64,000 bases of DNA from QYOJ01 sp043810345 (lineage in GTDB: Bacteria; Bacteroidota; Bacteroidia; Bacteroidales; FEN-979). The stretch is taken from assembly GCA_043810345.1 (NCBI GenBank), contig JBDROF010000022.1:1-64000 (forward strand), given 5' to 3'. Below are positions 1 to 7,657 of this stretch, piece after piece. The notes under the pieces were generated by a model. It saw nothing but the letters and a program-made list of their open reading frames with translations. It searched no databases and was not told where the DNA came from. The translations under genes were made by a program, and so were the position numbers. Numbering within the stretch: the first letter of the stretch is position 1; each line of letters opens with the position of its first letter.

Positions 1-1
1 A

Positions 2-1252
2 ACGCAGTTAGACGATGATACTTACAAACTTATAATGCAGGAAAAAGAAAAGTTGCTTGATGTTAATGTTCCGCTTCGGTTTATATTCAGCCATTCTGCT
101 TTGCGTGAAGGCTGGGATAATCCCAATGTATTTCAGATCTGCACTTTGAACGAAACTAAATCGGAAATAAAAAAGCGACAGGAAATTGGCAGAGGATTAC
201 GTCTGTCCGTAAATCAGGACGGACAAAGAGTTTTTGACCGCAACATAAATAAACTTACCGTTGTTGCAAATGAACGCTATGAGGATTTTGCAAAGGCATT
301 GCAAAAAGAAATTCAGGAAGATTGCGGAGTTGATTTTTCAGGCAGAACAAAAAATAAGAATGACAAGAAGAAAGTAAATTACAGAAAGGGATTTGAAGCA
401 GACCCGAAGTTCTTGCAGATTTGGGAGAAGATCAGATTTCAAACAAAATACAACGTCAATTACGATACGGAAAAACTTATTACGCTTGCTGCACATGCAG
501 TGAGCAAAATGGATGAAACGAAAAAGCCAACCATCAGGTCAACTAAGAAAAAAGTTTTGATTACTGATGAAGGTGTGGGAGGACAATTAGTGAGCGACAG
601 TGCAACTGACGAATACGGTCCCGATAAATATCGGGATGAAATTCCTGATATACTTGCTTACATACAAAGCAAGACGGAATTGACACGCAGCACCATTTTG
701 GAAATACTGAAAAATTCAAAACGGATAAAAGAGTTATTACTTAATCCACAGTTCTTTATGGACAATGCGGTTTCAAAAATCAAAGAGGAGTTACACCAGC
801 TAATGATTGATGGAATTAAATATGAAAAAATCGGAACCAAGATTTACGAAATGACTTTGTTTGATGACAGTGGCTTTGAAATTTTCATTGACGAATTTAC
901 TCACACAGTTAAAGACAGTTCAAAAACAATTTATGAAAACTACATTCCGCTTGACAGTGGTATAGAGAATCAATTTGCAAAGGATTGCGAGAGCAGTGAG
1001 CAAATTGAATTTTATTTTAAACTCCCCTACTGGTTCGAAATCAAAACTCCCATCGGGCAATATCGTCCTGACTGGGCAGTATTTTTCAAAGGTGAAAAGA
1101 AAATTTACTTTGTTGCCGAGACAAAATCGGCTGGACAGGAATTAAGAGGAAGCGAGAAATTGAAAATTGATTGTGGCAAAGCACATTTTGAACAGTTTGA
1201 TGAAGTGAAATTCAGAGGTCCGATTTCATCGGTAACAGAATTGAACAACTAG
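2..1252 (+). CDS. Type III restriction enzyme, Res (R) subunit, C-terminal part
   Basis: The frame is open to the left edge, so the 5' part lies outside the window. The first ~120 residues read as the second RecA-like lobe of an SF2 helicase: FSHSALREGWDNPNVFQI followed by KKRQEIGRGLRL, which matches motifs V and VI (QxxGRxxR) of DEAD/DEAH restriction translocases. Near the C-terminus, YRPDWAVFF followed by YFVAETKSAG has the D-(x)n-ExK layout of a PD-(D/E)xK nuclease, as in type III Res subunits. The role would be ATP-dependent translocation and cleavage of DNA in complex with a Mod methyltransferase, which would be encoded to the left and cannot be seen. The gene is more AT-rich than the glycosyltransferase genes that follow, as is common for laterally acquired restriction systems. 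Family call is solid; the subtype is inferred from overall arrangement. Confidence 0.85.
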   Translation, partial: TQLDDDTYKLIMQEKEKLLDVNVPLRFIFSHSALREGWDNPNVFQICTLNETKSEIKKRQEIGRGLRLSVNQDGQRVFDRNINKLTVVANERYEDFAKALQKEIQEDCGVDFSGRTKNKNDKKKVNYRKGFEADPKFLQIWEKIRFQTKYNVNYDTEKLITLAAHAVSKMDETKKPTIRSTKKKVLITDEGVGGQLVSDSATDEYGPDKYRDEIPDILAYIQSKTELTRSTILEILKNSKRIKELLLNPQFFMDNAVSKIKEELHQLMIDGIKYEKIGTKIYEMTLFDDSGFEIFIDEFTHTVKDSSKTIYENYIPLDSGIENQFAKDCESSEQIEFYFKLPYWFEIKTPIGQYRPDWAVFFKGEKKIYFVAETKSAGQELRGSEKLKIDCGKAHFEQFDEVKFRGPISSVTELNN

Positions 1253-1283
1253 ACTCAACGCAAGACAAAAAAGAAATAATCCT

Positions 1284-2483
1284 ATGCCAACGATAAACGC
1301 CATCGTCTGCGTCACCAACGACCTCACTACCGATCAGCGTGTGGACCGCACCTGCATGACCCTCACGGAACTTGGCTATGCGGTGGTTCTGGTTGGCCGG
1401 AAACTGAAGCAAAGCCTGCCATTGGCATCCCGCACCTATGACATGCATCGCATGCGGTTGTGGTTCAACAAAGGCCCCCTGTTCTACGCCAATTACAATA
1501 TCAGGCTATTCTTTTACCTTCTTAATCATAAAGCAAACCTCCTCGTTTCCAACGACCTTGATACCCTACTGGCTTGCTATCTGGCACGCAAAATAAAAAC
1601 TTTTCTCCCCCTCCCTCGCGAGGGAGGGGGCAGGGGGGTGGGTAAAACCCGGGGGGTGAGGCACCTCCACGATTGCCACGAGTACTTTCGGGGGGTACCG
1701 GAACTGGTTGGGCGGAATACTACCACACGTATCTGGAAATGGATCGAGGACCTTATCTTCCCAACACTGAAGCTGGTAACAGCTGTCAACACATCGGTAG
1801 CAAAGATCTATCAGGAAGAGTACGGAAATGAAATCGTGGTGATCCGTAATGTCCCGTTCCGGAGATCCTGGGAGAAGGATAGGGTGATTTCAAAAGAATC
1901 ACTCGGGATTGCTCCCCATCAGCAGGTGATCCTGTACCAGGGGGCGGTGAACATTGACAGGGGGCTGGAAGAGGTGATCCAGGCCATGAAGTATATCAGG
2001 AGTGATGCCAAGCTGGTCATCATCGGAACCGGAGATATAGTTGAAGAGCTCCAGGAATTTGTCAAAACAGAAAAAGTGCCGGGAAAAGTGCTGTTTACAG
2101 GTCAGATCCCGTTTCAGGAACTTTACAGGTATACCCTGATGGCCGATATAGGCCTGTCGATCGAAAAAGATGTAAGCATGAATTACCATTATGCGCTGCC
2201 CAACAAGTTTCTCGACTACATCCAGGCCCATGTTCCGGTGTTGATCTCTCCTTTCCCTGAGATGAAGGCGATCCTCGACAACTATTTTATCGGGGAGGTG
2301 CTGGAGACCCACGATCCAAGACATATTGCTGATAAGATTGACGGCATGCTGCTGAATGAAAAGCGTTTGGCTCTCTACAGGGAGAATTTGCACCGGGCAG
2401 CAGAAGATCTTTGTTGGGAGAATGAAGCGCCGAAGTTGAAGAGGATGCTGGAGGCGGGATACGGGATACGCGATACGCGATAA
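1284..2483 (+). CDS. Glycosyltransferase, GT4-like (GT-B fold), carrying a repeat insertion
   Basis: About 399 residues. The N-terminal Rossmann half starts with INAIVCVTNDLTTDQRVDR, typical of GT4-like enzymes that read 'D..tDQRv.r', and continues with LLVSNDLDTLLACYLA and HDCHEYF. The C-terminal half has VILYQGAVNIDRGLEEVI and VIIGTGD, the nucleotide-sugar-binding lobe. It probably transfers a sugar from an NDP-sugar during surface polysaccharide synthesis. It is followed by a second glycosyltransferase on the same strand. Between the LACYLA and HDCHEYF motifs the gene contains a perfect 24-bp GC-rich palindrome that adds roughly 20 low-complexity residues (LPLPREGGGRGVGK). The last codons and the stop lie inside a 7-bp tandem repeat, so the natural C-terminus may have been altered. 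Confidence 0.85.
   Translation: MPTINAIVCVTNDLTTDQRVDRTCMTLTELGYAVVLVGRKLKQSLPLASRTYDMHRMRLWFNKGPLFYANYNIRLFFYLLNHKANLLVSNDLDTLLACYLARKIKTFLPLPREGGGRGVGKTRGVRHLHDCHEYFRGVPELVGRNTTTRIWKWIEDLIFPTLKLVTAVNTSVAKIYQEEYGNEIVVIRNVPFRRSWEKDRVISKESLGIAPHQQVILYQGAVNIDRGLEEVIQAMKYIRSDAKLVIIGTGDIVEELQEFVKTEKVPGKVLFTGQIPFQELYRYTLMADIGLSIEKDVSMNYHYALPNKFLDYIQAHVPVLISPFPEMKAILDNYFIGEVLETHDPRHIADKIDGMLLNEKRLALYRENLHRAAEDLCWENEAPKLKRMLEAGYGIRDTR
1601..1661 (+). repeat. GC-rich palindromic element inserted in frame in a glycosyltransferase gene
   Basis: Positions 1607-1630 are a perfect 24-bp palindrome (CCCCCTCCCTCG and its complement), followed by CAGGGGGGTGGGT. The sequence is unlike the surrounding coding DNA and is translated as a Gly/Arg/Pro-rich stretch between two conserved glycosyltransferase motifs. 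Elements of this form resemble dispersed intergenic palindromes. Placement inside a gene without breaking the frame is the notable point. Confidence 0.75.
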
Positions 2484-2616
2484 GGGATATGGGATATGGG
2501 ATATGGGATTTTAAATTTGGGATTTTGGATTGGATAGAGAGAACCGAAAACATTGTATCTTGTGCTCTGCGCTCTGCGCCCTGTGCCCTGTGCCAAATTC
2601 TTGAACCTTGAACCTT
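2456..2616. repeat. Cluster of short tandem repeats (period 7 bp) between two glycosyltransferase genes
   Basis: Three different heptamer blocks follow one another: GGGATAC/GGGATAT units (2456-2510), CTCTGCG/CCTGTGC units (about 2562-2594) and CTTGAAC units (2601-2616). The first block supplies the last codons and the stop of the upstream gene. The last block ends at the start of the downstream gene, which lacks an ATG. Confidence 0.85.
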
Positions 2617-2619
2617 AAT

Positions 2620-3759
2620 TTGCATATAATCAGTTTCGACATCCCGTACCCCCCGAATTACGGTGGGGTGATCGATGTCTATTACAAACTTCGGGCATTG
2701 CATGAGGCTGGTGTGAAGGTCATTCTGCACTGTTTCCATAGTGGGCGGAATCCCGCACCGGAGTTGGAAACGATCTGCGCGGAGGTTTACTATTATCCAC
2801 GGAGGTCTGGCATGCAGAACATCCTCTCACTGAAACCTTATATTGTCTCCAGCCGGGTTTCGGAACTCCTGCTCGGGAGGTTGTTGCAGGACGATTTTCC
2901 GATTCTTTTTGAGGGGCTTCATACCTGCGACTTGATGAAACATCCGGCTTTGCGGAATCGAAAAAAAATTTACCGGGAGAGCAACATTGAACATCACTAC
3001 TATTACCACCTTTTCAAAGTGGCCGGCAACCTGAGGGATCGGCTATTCTTCCTGGCCGAAAGTTTCAAACTCCGGTGGTTTCAACCGATCCTGAAGCATA
3101 CAGATCTAATGCTCGTGGTTTCGAAAGAAGACCAGCACTACCTGCAACACAGGTTCCCACAGCATGATATCCGCTACCTCCCCTCCTTTCATCATGACAA
3201 CCAGCTAAACTCCAGTCCCGGGAAAGGGTCATATGTGCTGTATCATGGGAACCTCAGAGTACCGGAGAACTACCGTGCTGCCGAGTACATCATCAATCAT
3301 ATCCACATCGGTTCGCTACCGGAGTTGGTCATAGCCGGTCTGGATCCTCCTGACCACCTTGTAGCACTGATCGGCAACCATGTTAACATCCGGCTGGAGC
3401 GTAATCCGGATGAAAGGCGGATGTTTGAACTGATCCGGGATGCCCAGATCAACCTACTGGTTACTTTTCAGTCTACTGGCTTGAAACTGAAACTGTTAAA
3501 CGCTCTGTTCAACGGCAGGCACTGCCTGGTCAATCCAAAGATGCTGACTGGCACCGGTCTGGATCCTGTTTGCAGGGTAGCTGATTCACCTGAACAGTTC
3601 CGGGCGGAAATTGTCAGCCTTTTCGAACAAGAGTTCACCACCTGGGAGATTGCCCGGCGGGAAAAAATCATCATGGCAAAATACTCCAACAAAAAGAATT
3701 GCAAAATCCTGACAGATATATTAAATTTGTTGTATGAAAAAGATCCTTGTCCCGGTTGA
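2620..3759 (+). CDS. Glycosyltransferase, GT-B fold, family not resolved
   Basis: About 380 residues beginning HIISFDIPYPPNYGG, the usual N-terminus of a Bacteroidetes group of glycosyltransferases, and containing YRESNIEHHYY (centre) and a C-terminal nucleotide-sugar lobe (VLYHGNLRVPENY, ELVIAGLDPP). No ATG is available: TTG at 2620 fits the conserved N-terminus best, and TTG at 2608 lies in a heptamer repeat and would add LNL. I suspect the repeat replaced the original start region. It lies 137 bp after the preceding glycosyltransferase and overlaps the next gene by 26 bp, so the three are probably co-transcribed. Likely role: cell-surface glycan assembly; donor and acceptor are unknown. 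Confidence 0.8.
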   Translation: MHIISFDIPYPPNYGGVIDVYYKLRALHEAGVKVILHCFHSGRNPAPELETICAEVYYYPRRSGMQNILSLKPYIVSSRVSELLLGRLLQDDFPILFEGLHTCDLMKHPALRNRKKIYRESNIEHHYYYHLFKVAGNLRDRLFFLAESFKLRWFQPILKHTDLMLVVSKEDQHYLQHRFPQHDIRYLPSFHHDNQLNSSPGKGSYVLYHGNLRVPENYRAAEYIINHIHIGSLPELVIAGLDPPDHLVALIGNHVNIRLERNPDERRMFELIRDAQINLLVTFQSTGLKLKLLNALFNGRHCLVNPKMLTGTGLDPVCRVADSPEQFRAEIVSLFEQEFTTWEIARREKIIMAKYSNKKNCKILTDILNLLYEKDPCPG

Positions 3760-4600
3760 TTTCTCTGAACATACCGACATCACCTGTTCCTATGCCCTGA
3801 AACTGGCGAACGCCTATCAGTCAGAGCTGATGCTTTTTCACACCTATTTCGATCAGGTCATCCTGACCGATACCACGTTCCCCGACAGTATGAACATGAA
3901 TACTGTATATAATGAAGAGCTGGTTCGTGAGATGCACAACCAGGCTGAGGCGAACATGAAAAAGCTGCATGCAAAACTTACGAAGCGGATCGAACAGGAG
4001 AAGATCCAGAATGTTGTACTGAAAACTACTGTTGTTGGAGGAGATATTGAGATGGAGTTGAAGATGGTCTGCATTGATTACCACCCCCACATGGTAGTCA
4101 TGGGGACCCGGGGTATGGGACGAAATGTAAACGTCTGGGGCCGGGTGTCAACGTACATCATCAACCATGCCAAGGTACCTGTACTCACCGTTCCCGAGAT
4201 CAAAACCTTTATGGGGTTCCAGAATGTGATGTTTGCTGCGGATCTCTCTGATGAAAATGAAATCGCTATCCCGAAGATATTGACCCTGCTTGAACCATTC
4301 CACAGCTTCCTTTATGTGGTTCATTTTCAAACGGGAAAGGATGGAGAAGAGCAAAAGATGGAGGCCCTGAAAAAACTCTTCATTGCCCAGGAACAAAAAG
4401 GAGTAATACGGTTCGAGCTGGTCGGTGTTGAAGACGATAACCAGAAAGCGCTGGATGACTACGTGGCGGGTAATGGAATTGAGATCATCGCATTCCAGCC
4501 ACACAAGCGAAGCGTCTTCTACAACCTCTTCACCAAAAACATCACGAAGAAAAACCTCTTTTCGACCAACATTCCGTTACTCGCTATCCCGGTCGCCTGA
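3734..4600 (+). CDS. Universal stress protein, two tandem UspA domains
   Basis: 288 residues with two UspA-type alpha/beta domains. The first opens with KILVPVDFSEHTDITCSYALKLA and ends with VVMGTRGMGRNVNVWGRVS, the nucleotide-loop region of Usp proteins. The second begins near residue 155 (FQNVMFAADLSDENE) and is more divergent. UspA proteins are cytosolic nucleotide-binding proteins linked to stress survival; no particular stress can be assigned here. Its start overlaps the end of the upstream glycosyltransferase by 26 bp, suggesting translational coupling. It converges on the LysM gene with only 13 bp between the stops. Confidence 0.9.
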   Translation: MKKILVPVDFSEHTDITCSYALKLANAYQSELMLFHTYFDQVILTDTTFPDSMNMNTVYNEELVREMHNQAEANMKKLHAKLTKRIEQEKIQNVVLKTTVVGGDIEMELKMVCIDYHPHMVVMGTRGMGRNVNVWGRVSTYIINHAKVPVLTVPEIKTFMGFQNVMFAADLSDENEIAIPKILTLLEPFHSFLYVVHFQTGKDGEEQKMEALKKLFIAQEQKGVIRFELVGVEDDNQKALDDYVAGNGIEIIAFQPHKRSVFYNLFTKNITKKNLFSTNIPLLAIPVA

Positions 4601-4613
4601 TAGATCCGAATAA

Positions 4614-6101
4614 TCAATTCAGAGGGGTGAGGGAGTAGTTATCGTAGTGGAATATCTCCCAGTGGTGGTTTTCCCAGCCATCTCCATTTTGCTGGCGGAA
4701 CTTATACACGGTCTGTAATGTTCTGATCGTGATCTCCCTCAGGCAATCTGTGAAGGCAGTGCCATAACGCTGAAGTGCGTTCAGAAAATACCAGGCCACG
4801 TCATACCCCTGAAATGCAAGGTTGTCAGGATCCGTTTTATAGGTTTCTCTGAACAGCATTACCAGGCGCTGTACCTCAGGATTATTGTAATCAATCCAGG
4901 AGGGAACCAGGATGTGGGCCCGTGCTTTCTCCAGGTATTCGTAATCCATCCCTTCGAACTGATCCCACCGGGGTAGTCCGAATACGGTAAACGTGTAGCC
5001 CATCATATCGGCATTCAGTTGAGAGAGGATATTCAGGGCATAGGGTTTTTGAGTGGAGACGACTACGACAATGTTCTCCACACCTCGGTTCAGCCGGTGG
5101 ATCAGATTCTCCTGATCCACCATCGATACATCCAGCCCCATTGCCAGGCAGTTAGCATAGATCTGGTTAGCCATTGTCCGTACTTCCGGCTCCCAGCTAT
5201 GAGTCAACAGGGTATGGGAATAGTAGTGATTCTGAGATAGGTATTCGGCAAGTGCAATTCCTTCCGAGGTATAGGAGGGGCGGACTTTGATCACCATCGG
5301 ATTCCCTTCAACCTGCGATTCCCTTTCCGAAATTGGGCTTACAACAGGTATCCGGCGGTCGCGGGCCCAGGAGGCAACAATCTCGAAATTCCGATGGAAC
5401 AGCATCCCGATGATCAGATCCATCTTTTTCATCTCCGGCTTTTTCAAAAAGGCATAGGTTCCGGATGCATTTGGATCCACATCGTAGACATAGAGGTTAA
5501 GGTTCAAGCCGGTTTTTCGCAGAGAATCCACTGCAAGGAGGAATCCTTCATAGAACTGAATGTACCTCAGTGAGTTGTAGCTTTCAATCTCTTTTTGGGA
5601 TGGGGACTCTGTGTTGATAGAATCAGCCTCCTTCAGGAAAAAATGCATCATCAGTGCCACATTGTAAACCTCTTTACTCGATTCCGGCATCATGACGCAG
5701 GGGAGTTGGTCGTTTAGATAATCCCCGCGAGGGGAAACCGGATCCTCGCCCATCTCATCCCGGGACTTTACGCCTGTAGGATCTATGACCACCGGCTCCA
5801 CTACATAAGGTAGTTCAATTGGAAGTTCTTCCTCCGGTGTGGGAATCATCAGGGTTTGATTCGCTTTTAATCCATTCTTGATCACAGGATTGGCATCGAT
5901 GACATCCTGCATCTCCACATCATAGGCCTTGGCAATGGAATAGAGGGTTTGACCTTTCTTCACCAGATGAACGTAAAAACTCTTTCCGTCGATGATGCGA
6001 ATCTGATCTGAACGGATCTGCTTATATCCGTCCTGAGCAAGACCCTGATTTGCAGCCAGCAGAAAGATCCACCCTATAAACAGTATATATCTCATTATCA
6101 A
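4614..6101 (-). CDS. LysM domain plus periplasmic-binding-protein-like protein, exported
   Basis: 495 residues. A signal peptide (RYILFIGWIFLLAANQGLAQ) is followed by a LysM peptidoglycan-binding domain at about residues 42-90 (YVHLVKKGQTLYSIAKAYDV, then KANQTLMIP). The rest, from about residue 140, resembles a type 1 periplasmic binding fold of the Leu/Ile/Val or ANF-receptor type (ALMMHFFL, DLIIGMLFHRNFEIVASWARD, PVVSPISERES, then AFQGYDVAWYFLNAL). This LysM plus binding-domain architecture is known from Bacteroidetes. It most likely acts in the periplasm attached to the wall; the ligand is unknown. It starts 4 bp after guaA ends, so it is probably read from the guaA transcript. Confidence 0.85.
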   Translation of the reverse strand: MIMRYILFIGWIFLLAANQGLAQDGYKQIRSDQIRIIDGKSFYVHLVKKGQTLYSIAKAYDVEMQDVIDANPVIKNGLKANQTLMIPTPEEELPIELPYVVEPVVIDPTGVKSRDEMGEDPVSPRGDYLNDQLPCVMMPESSKEVYNVALMMHFFLKEADSINTESPSQKEIESYNSLRYIQFYEGFLLAVDSLRKTGLNLNLYVYDVDPNASGTYAFLKKPEMKKMDLIIGMLFHRNFEIVASWARDRRIPVVSPISERESQVEGNPMVIKVRPSYTSEGIALAEYLSQNHYYSHTLLTHSWEPEVRTMANQIYANCLAMGLDVSMVDQENLIHRLNRGVENIVVVVSTQKPYALNILSQLNADMMGYTFTVFGLPRWDQFEGMDYEYLEKARAHILVPSWIDYNNPEVQRLVMLFRETYKTDPDNLAFQGYDVAWYFLNALQRYGTAFTDCLREITIRTLQTVYKFRQQNGDGWENHHWEIFHYDNYSLTPLN

Positions 6102-6105
6102 TCAA

Positions 6106-7635
6106 TTATTCCCATTCAATGGTGGCCGGTGGTTTTGAGCTGATGTCGTACACCACGCGGTTCACTCCCTTCACCTTGTTGATGATCTCGTTGGAGACCC
6201 AGGCGAGAAAGTCCAATGGTAGCTGTGCCCAATCGGCCGTCATCCCATCCGTGGAGGTGACAGCCCGGAGAGCCACTACATTTTCATAGGTCCGTTCATC
6301 CCCCATCACTCCTACCGCCTGTATTGGCAACAATACCACAAAGGCCTGCCAGGTATAATTGTACAGGTTATGATGCCGGAGCCCGTCGATGAAGATGTGA
6401 TCGGCCTCCTGCAACAACCTGACCTTCTCCCGGGTGATGTCGCCCAGGATCCGGACTGCGAGTCCTGGTCCCGGAAAAGGATGGCGCCCGAGGATCAGCG
6501 GATCCAGTCCGAGCGCTTTTCCGACACGCCGGACCTCATCCTTGAAAAGGGTGTTTAACGGCTCCACAATCTTCAGATTGAGGTGATCAGGAAGACCGCC
6601 AACATTGTGATGTGATTTGATGGTGGCGCTGGGACCTTTGACCGATCTCGATTCAATGACATCTGGATAGATCGTCCCCTGGGCAAGCCATTTGATATTC
6701 CGGATTTTCTTCGCTTCCTCTTCGAATACTTCTATGAATACACGGCCGATGACCTTCCTTTTCTGCTCCGGATCAGAGATCCCTTCCAGTTCGGTTAAAA
6801 ACCTGTCGGAGGCATTCACACCAGTGACATTCAGATGCATGTGGTCGTAGGAGTGCAGCACAAGTGGGAATTCATCTTTCCGCAACAGGCCATTGTCGAC
6901 GAAGATGCAATGCAGATTCTCACCAATGGCTAGGTGTAACAACATTCCGGTCACGGAGGAATCAACCCCTCCTGACAATCCCAATACCACCTGGTCGTCT
7001 CCTATCTTTTCCCGGAGCTCCCTTACAGTGGATTCGATGAACGATTCGGGTGTCCAGGATTGATGACAACCACAGATATCAGCGACAAAATTCTTCAGCA
7101 GGGCAGCTCCTTCGGTCGTATGGTATACTTCGGGGTGAAACTGGATGCCGTAGGTAGGTTCATCGGTGATCCTGAACCCGGCTATCTCAATGCTGGCTGT
7201 GGAGGTGATTACACAGAAATTATCGGGAACACGCAGAATAGTATCCCCGTGTGACATCCATACCTGGCTTCCGGCTGAAACCCCTTTCATCAAATCACTC
7301 TCCGGATTGATGTAGGAGAGGTTGGCACGGCCGTATTCCCGGATCTTCGATGCCATTACCTCTCCACCCGATGACAGTGCCAGGTACTGAGCGCTATAGC
7401 AGATGGCGAGAATAGGGTATTTTCCGCGGATTCCGGAAAGATCGGGTATCAGTGGCTCCTTATCCCGGACCGAAAAAGGGCTTCCCGAAAGCACCACCCC
7501 TTTGATGTGTGGTCCTAAGGAAGGGATGGCATTGTATGGATAGATGTCGCAATAGACATTCAGCTCTCTGATCCGGCGGGCAATCAGTTGAGTATACTGA
7601 GATCCGAAGTCGAGGACAAGGATGGTCTCTTCCAT
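6106..7635 (-). CDS. guaA: GMP synthase (glutamine-hydrolysing)
   Basis: 509 residues, full length for bacterial GuaA. The N-terminal class I glutamine amidotransferase domain has VLDFGSQYTQLIARRIRE, the nucleophile Cys in ILAICYSAQYLA (the more common form is CYGxQ) and FHPEV with the catalytic His and Glu. The ATP-pyrophosphatase domain has the P-loop LGLSGGVDSSV near residue 225. The C-terminal dimerisation domain ends with KPPATIEWE, as expected. It converts XMP, glutamine and ATP to GMP in the cytosol. A TACATTTG box only 4 bp before the ATG suggests a leaderless transcript. Confidence 0.98.
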   Translation of the reverse strand: MEETILVLDFGSQYTQLIARRIRELNVYCDIYPYNAIPSLGPHIKGVVLSGSPFSVRDKEPLIPDLSGIRGKYPILAICYSAQYLALSSGGEVMASKIREYGRANLSYINPESDLMKGVSAGSQVWMSHGDTILRVPDNFCVITSTASIEIAGFRITDEPTYGIQFHPEVYHTTEGAALLKNFVADICGCHQSWTPESFIESTVRELREKIGDDQVVLGLSGGVDSSVTGMLLHLAIGENLHCIFVDNGLLRKDEFPLVLHSYDHMHLNVTGVNASDRFLTELEGISDPEQKRKVIGRVFIEVFEEEAKKIRNIKWLAQGTIYPDVIESRSVKGPSATIKSHHNVGGLPDHLNLKIVEPLNTLFKDEVRRVGKALGLDPLILGRHPFPGPGLAVRILGDITREKVRLLQEADHIFIDGLRHHNLYNYTWQAFVVLLPIQAVGVMGDERTYENVVALRAVTSTDGMTADWAQLPLDFLAWVSNEIINKVKGVNRVVYDISSKPPATIEWE

Positions 7636-7639
7636 ATCA

Positions 7640-7647
7640 CAAATGTA
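7640..7647 (-). promoter_or_regulatory. Bacteroidetes -7 box (TACATTTG) for guaA
   Basis: Matches TAnnTTTG exactly and ends 4 bp before the guaA start codon, so transcription would begin at or next to the A of ATG. No clear -33 TTTG was found, and the site lies in the 22 bp between two genes, so it may be one of two ways guaA is transcribed. Confidence 0.5.
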
Positions 7648-7657
7648 TGAAAATATT

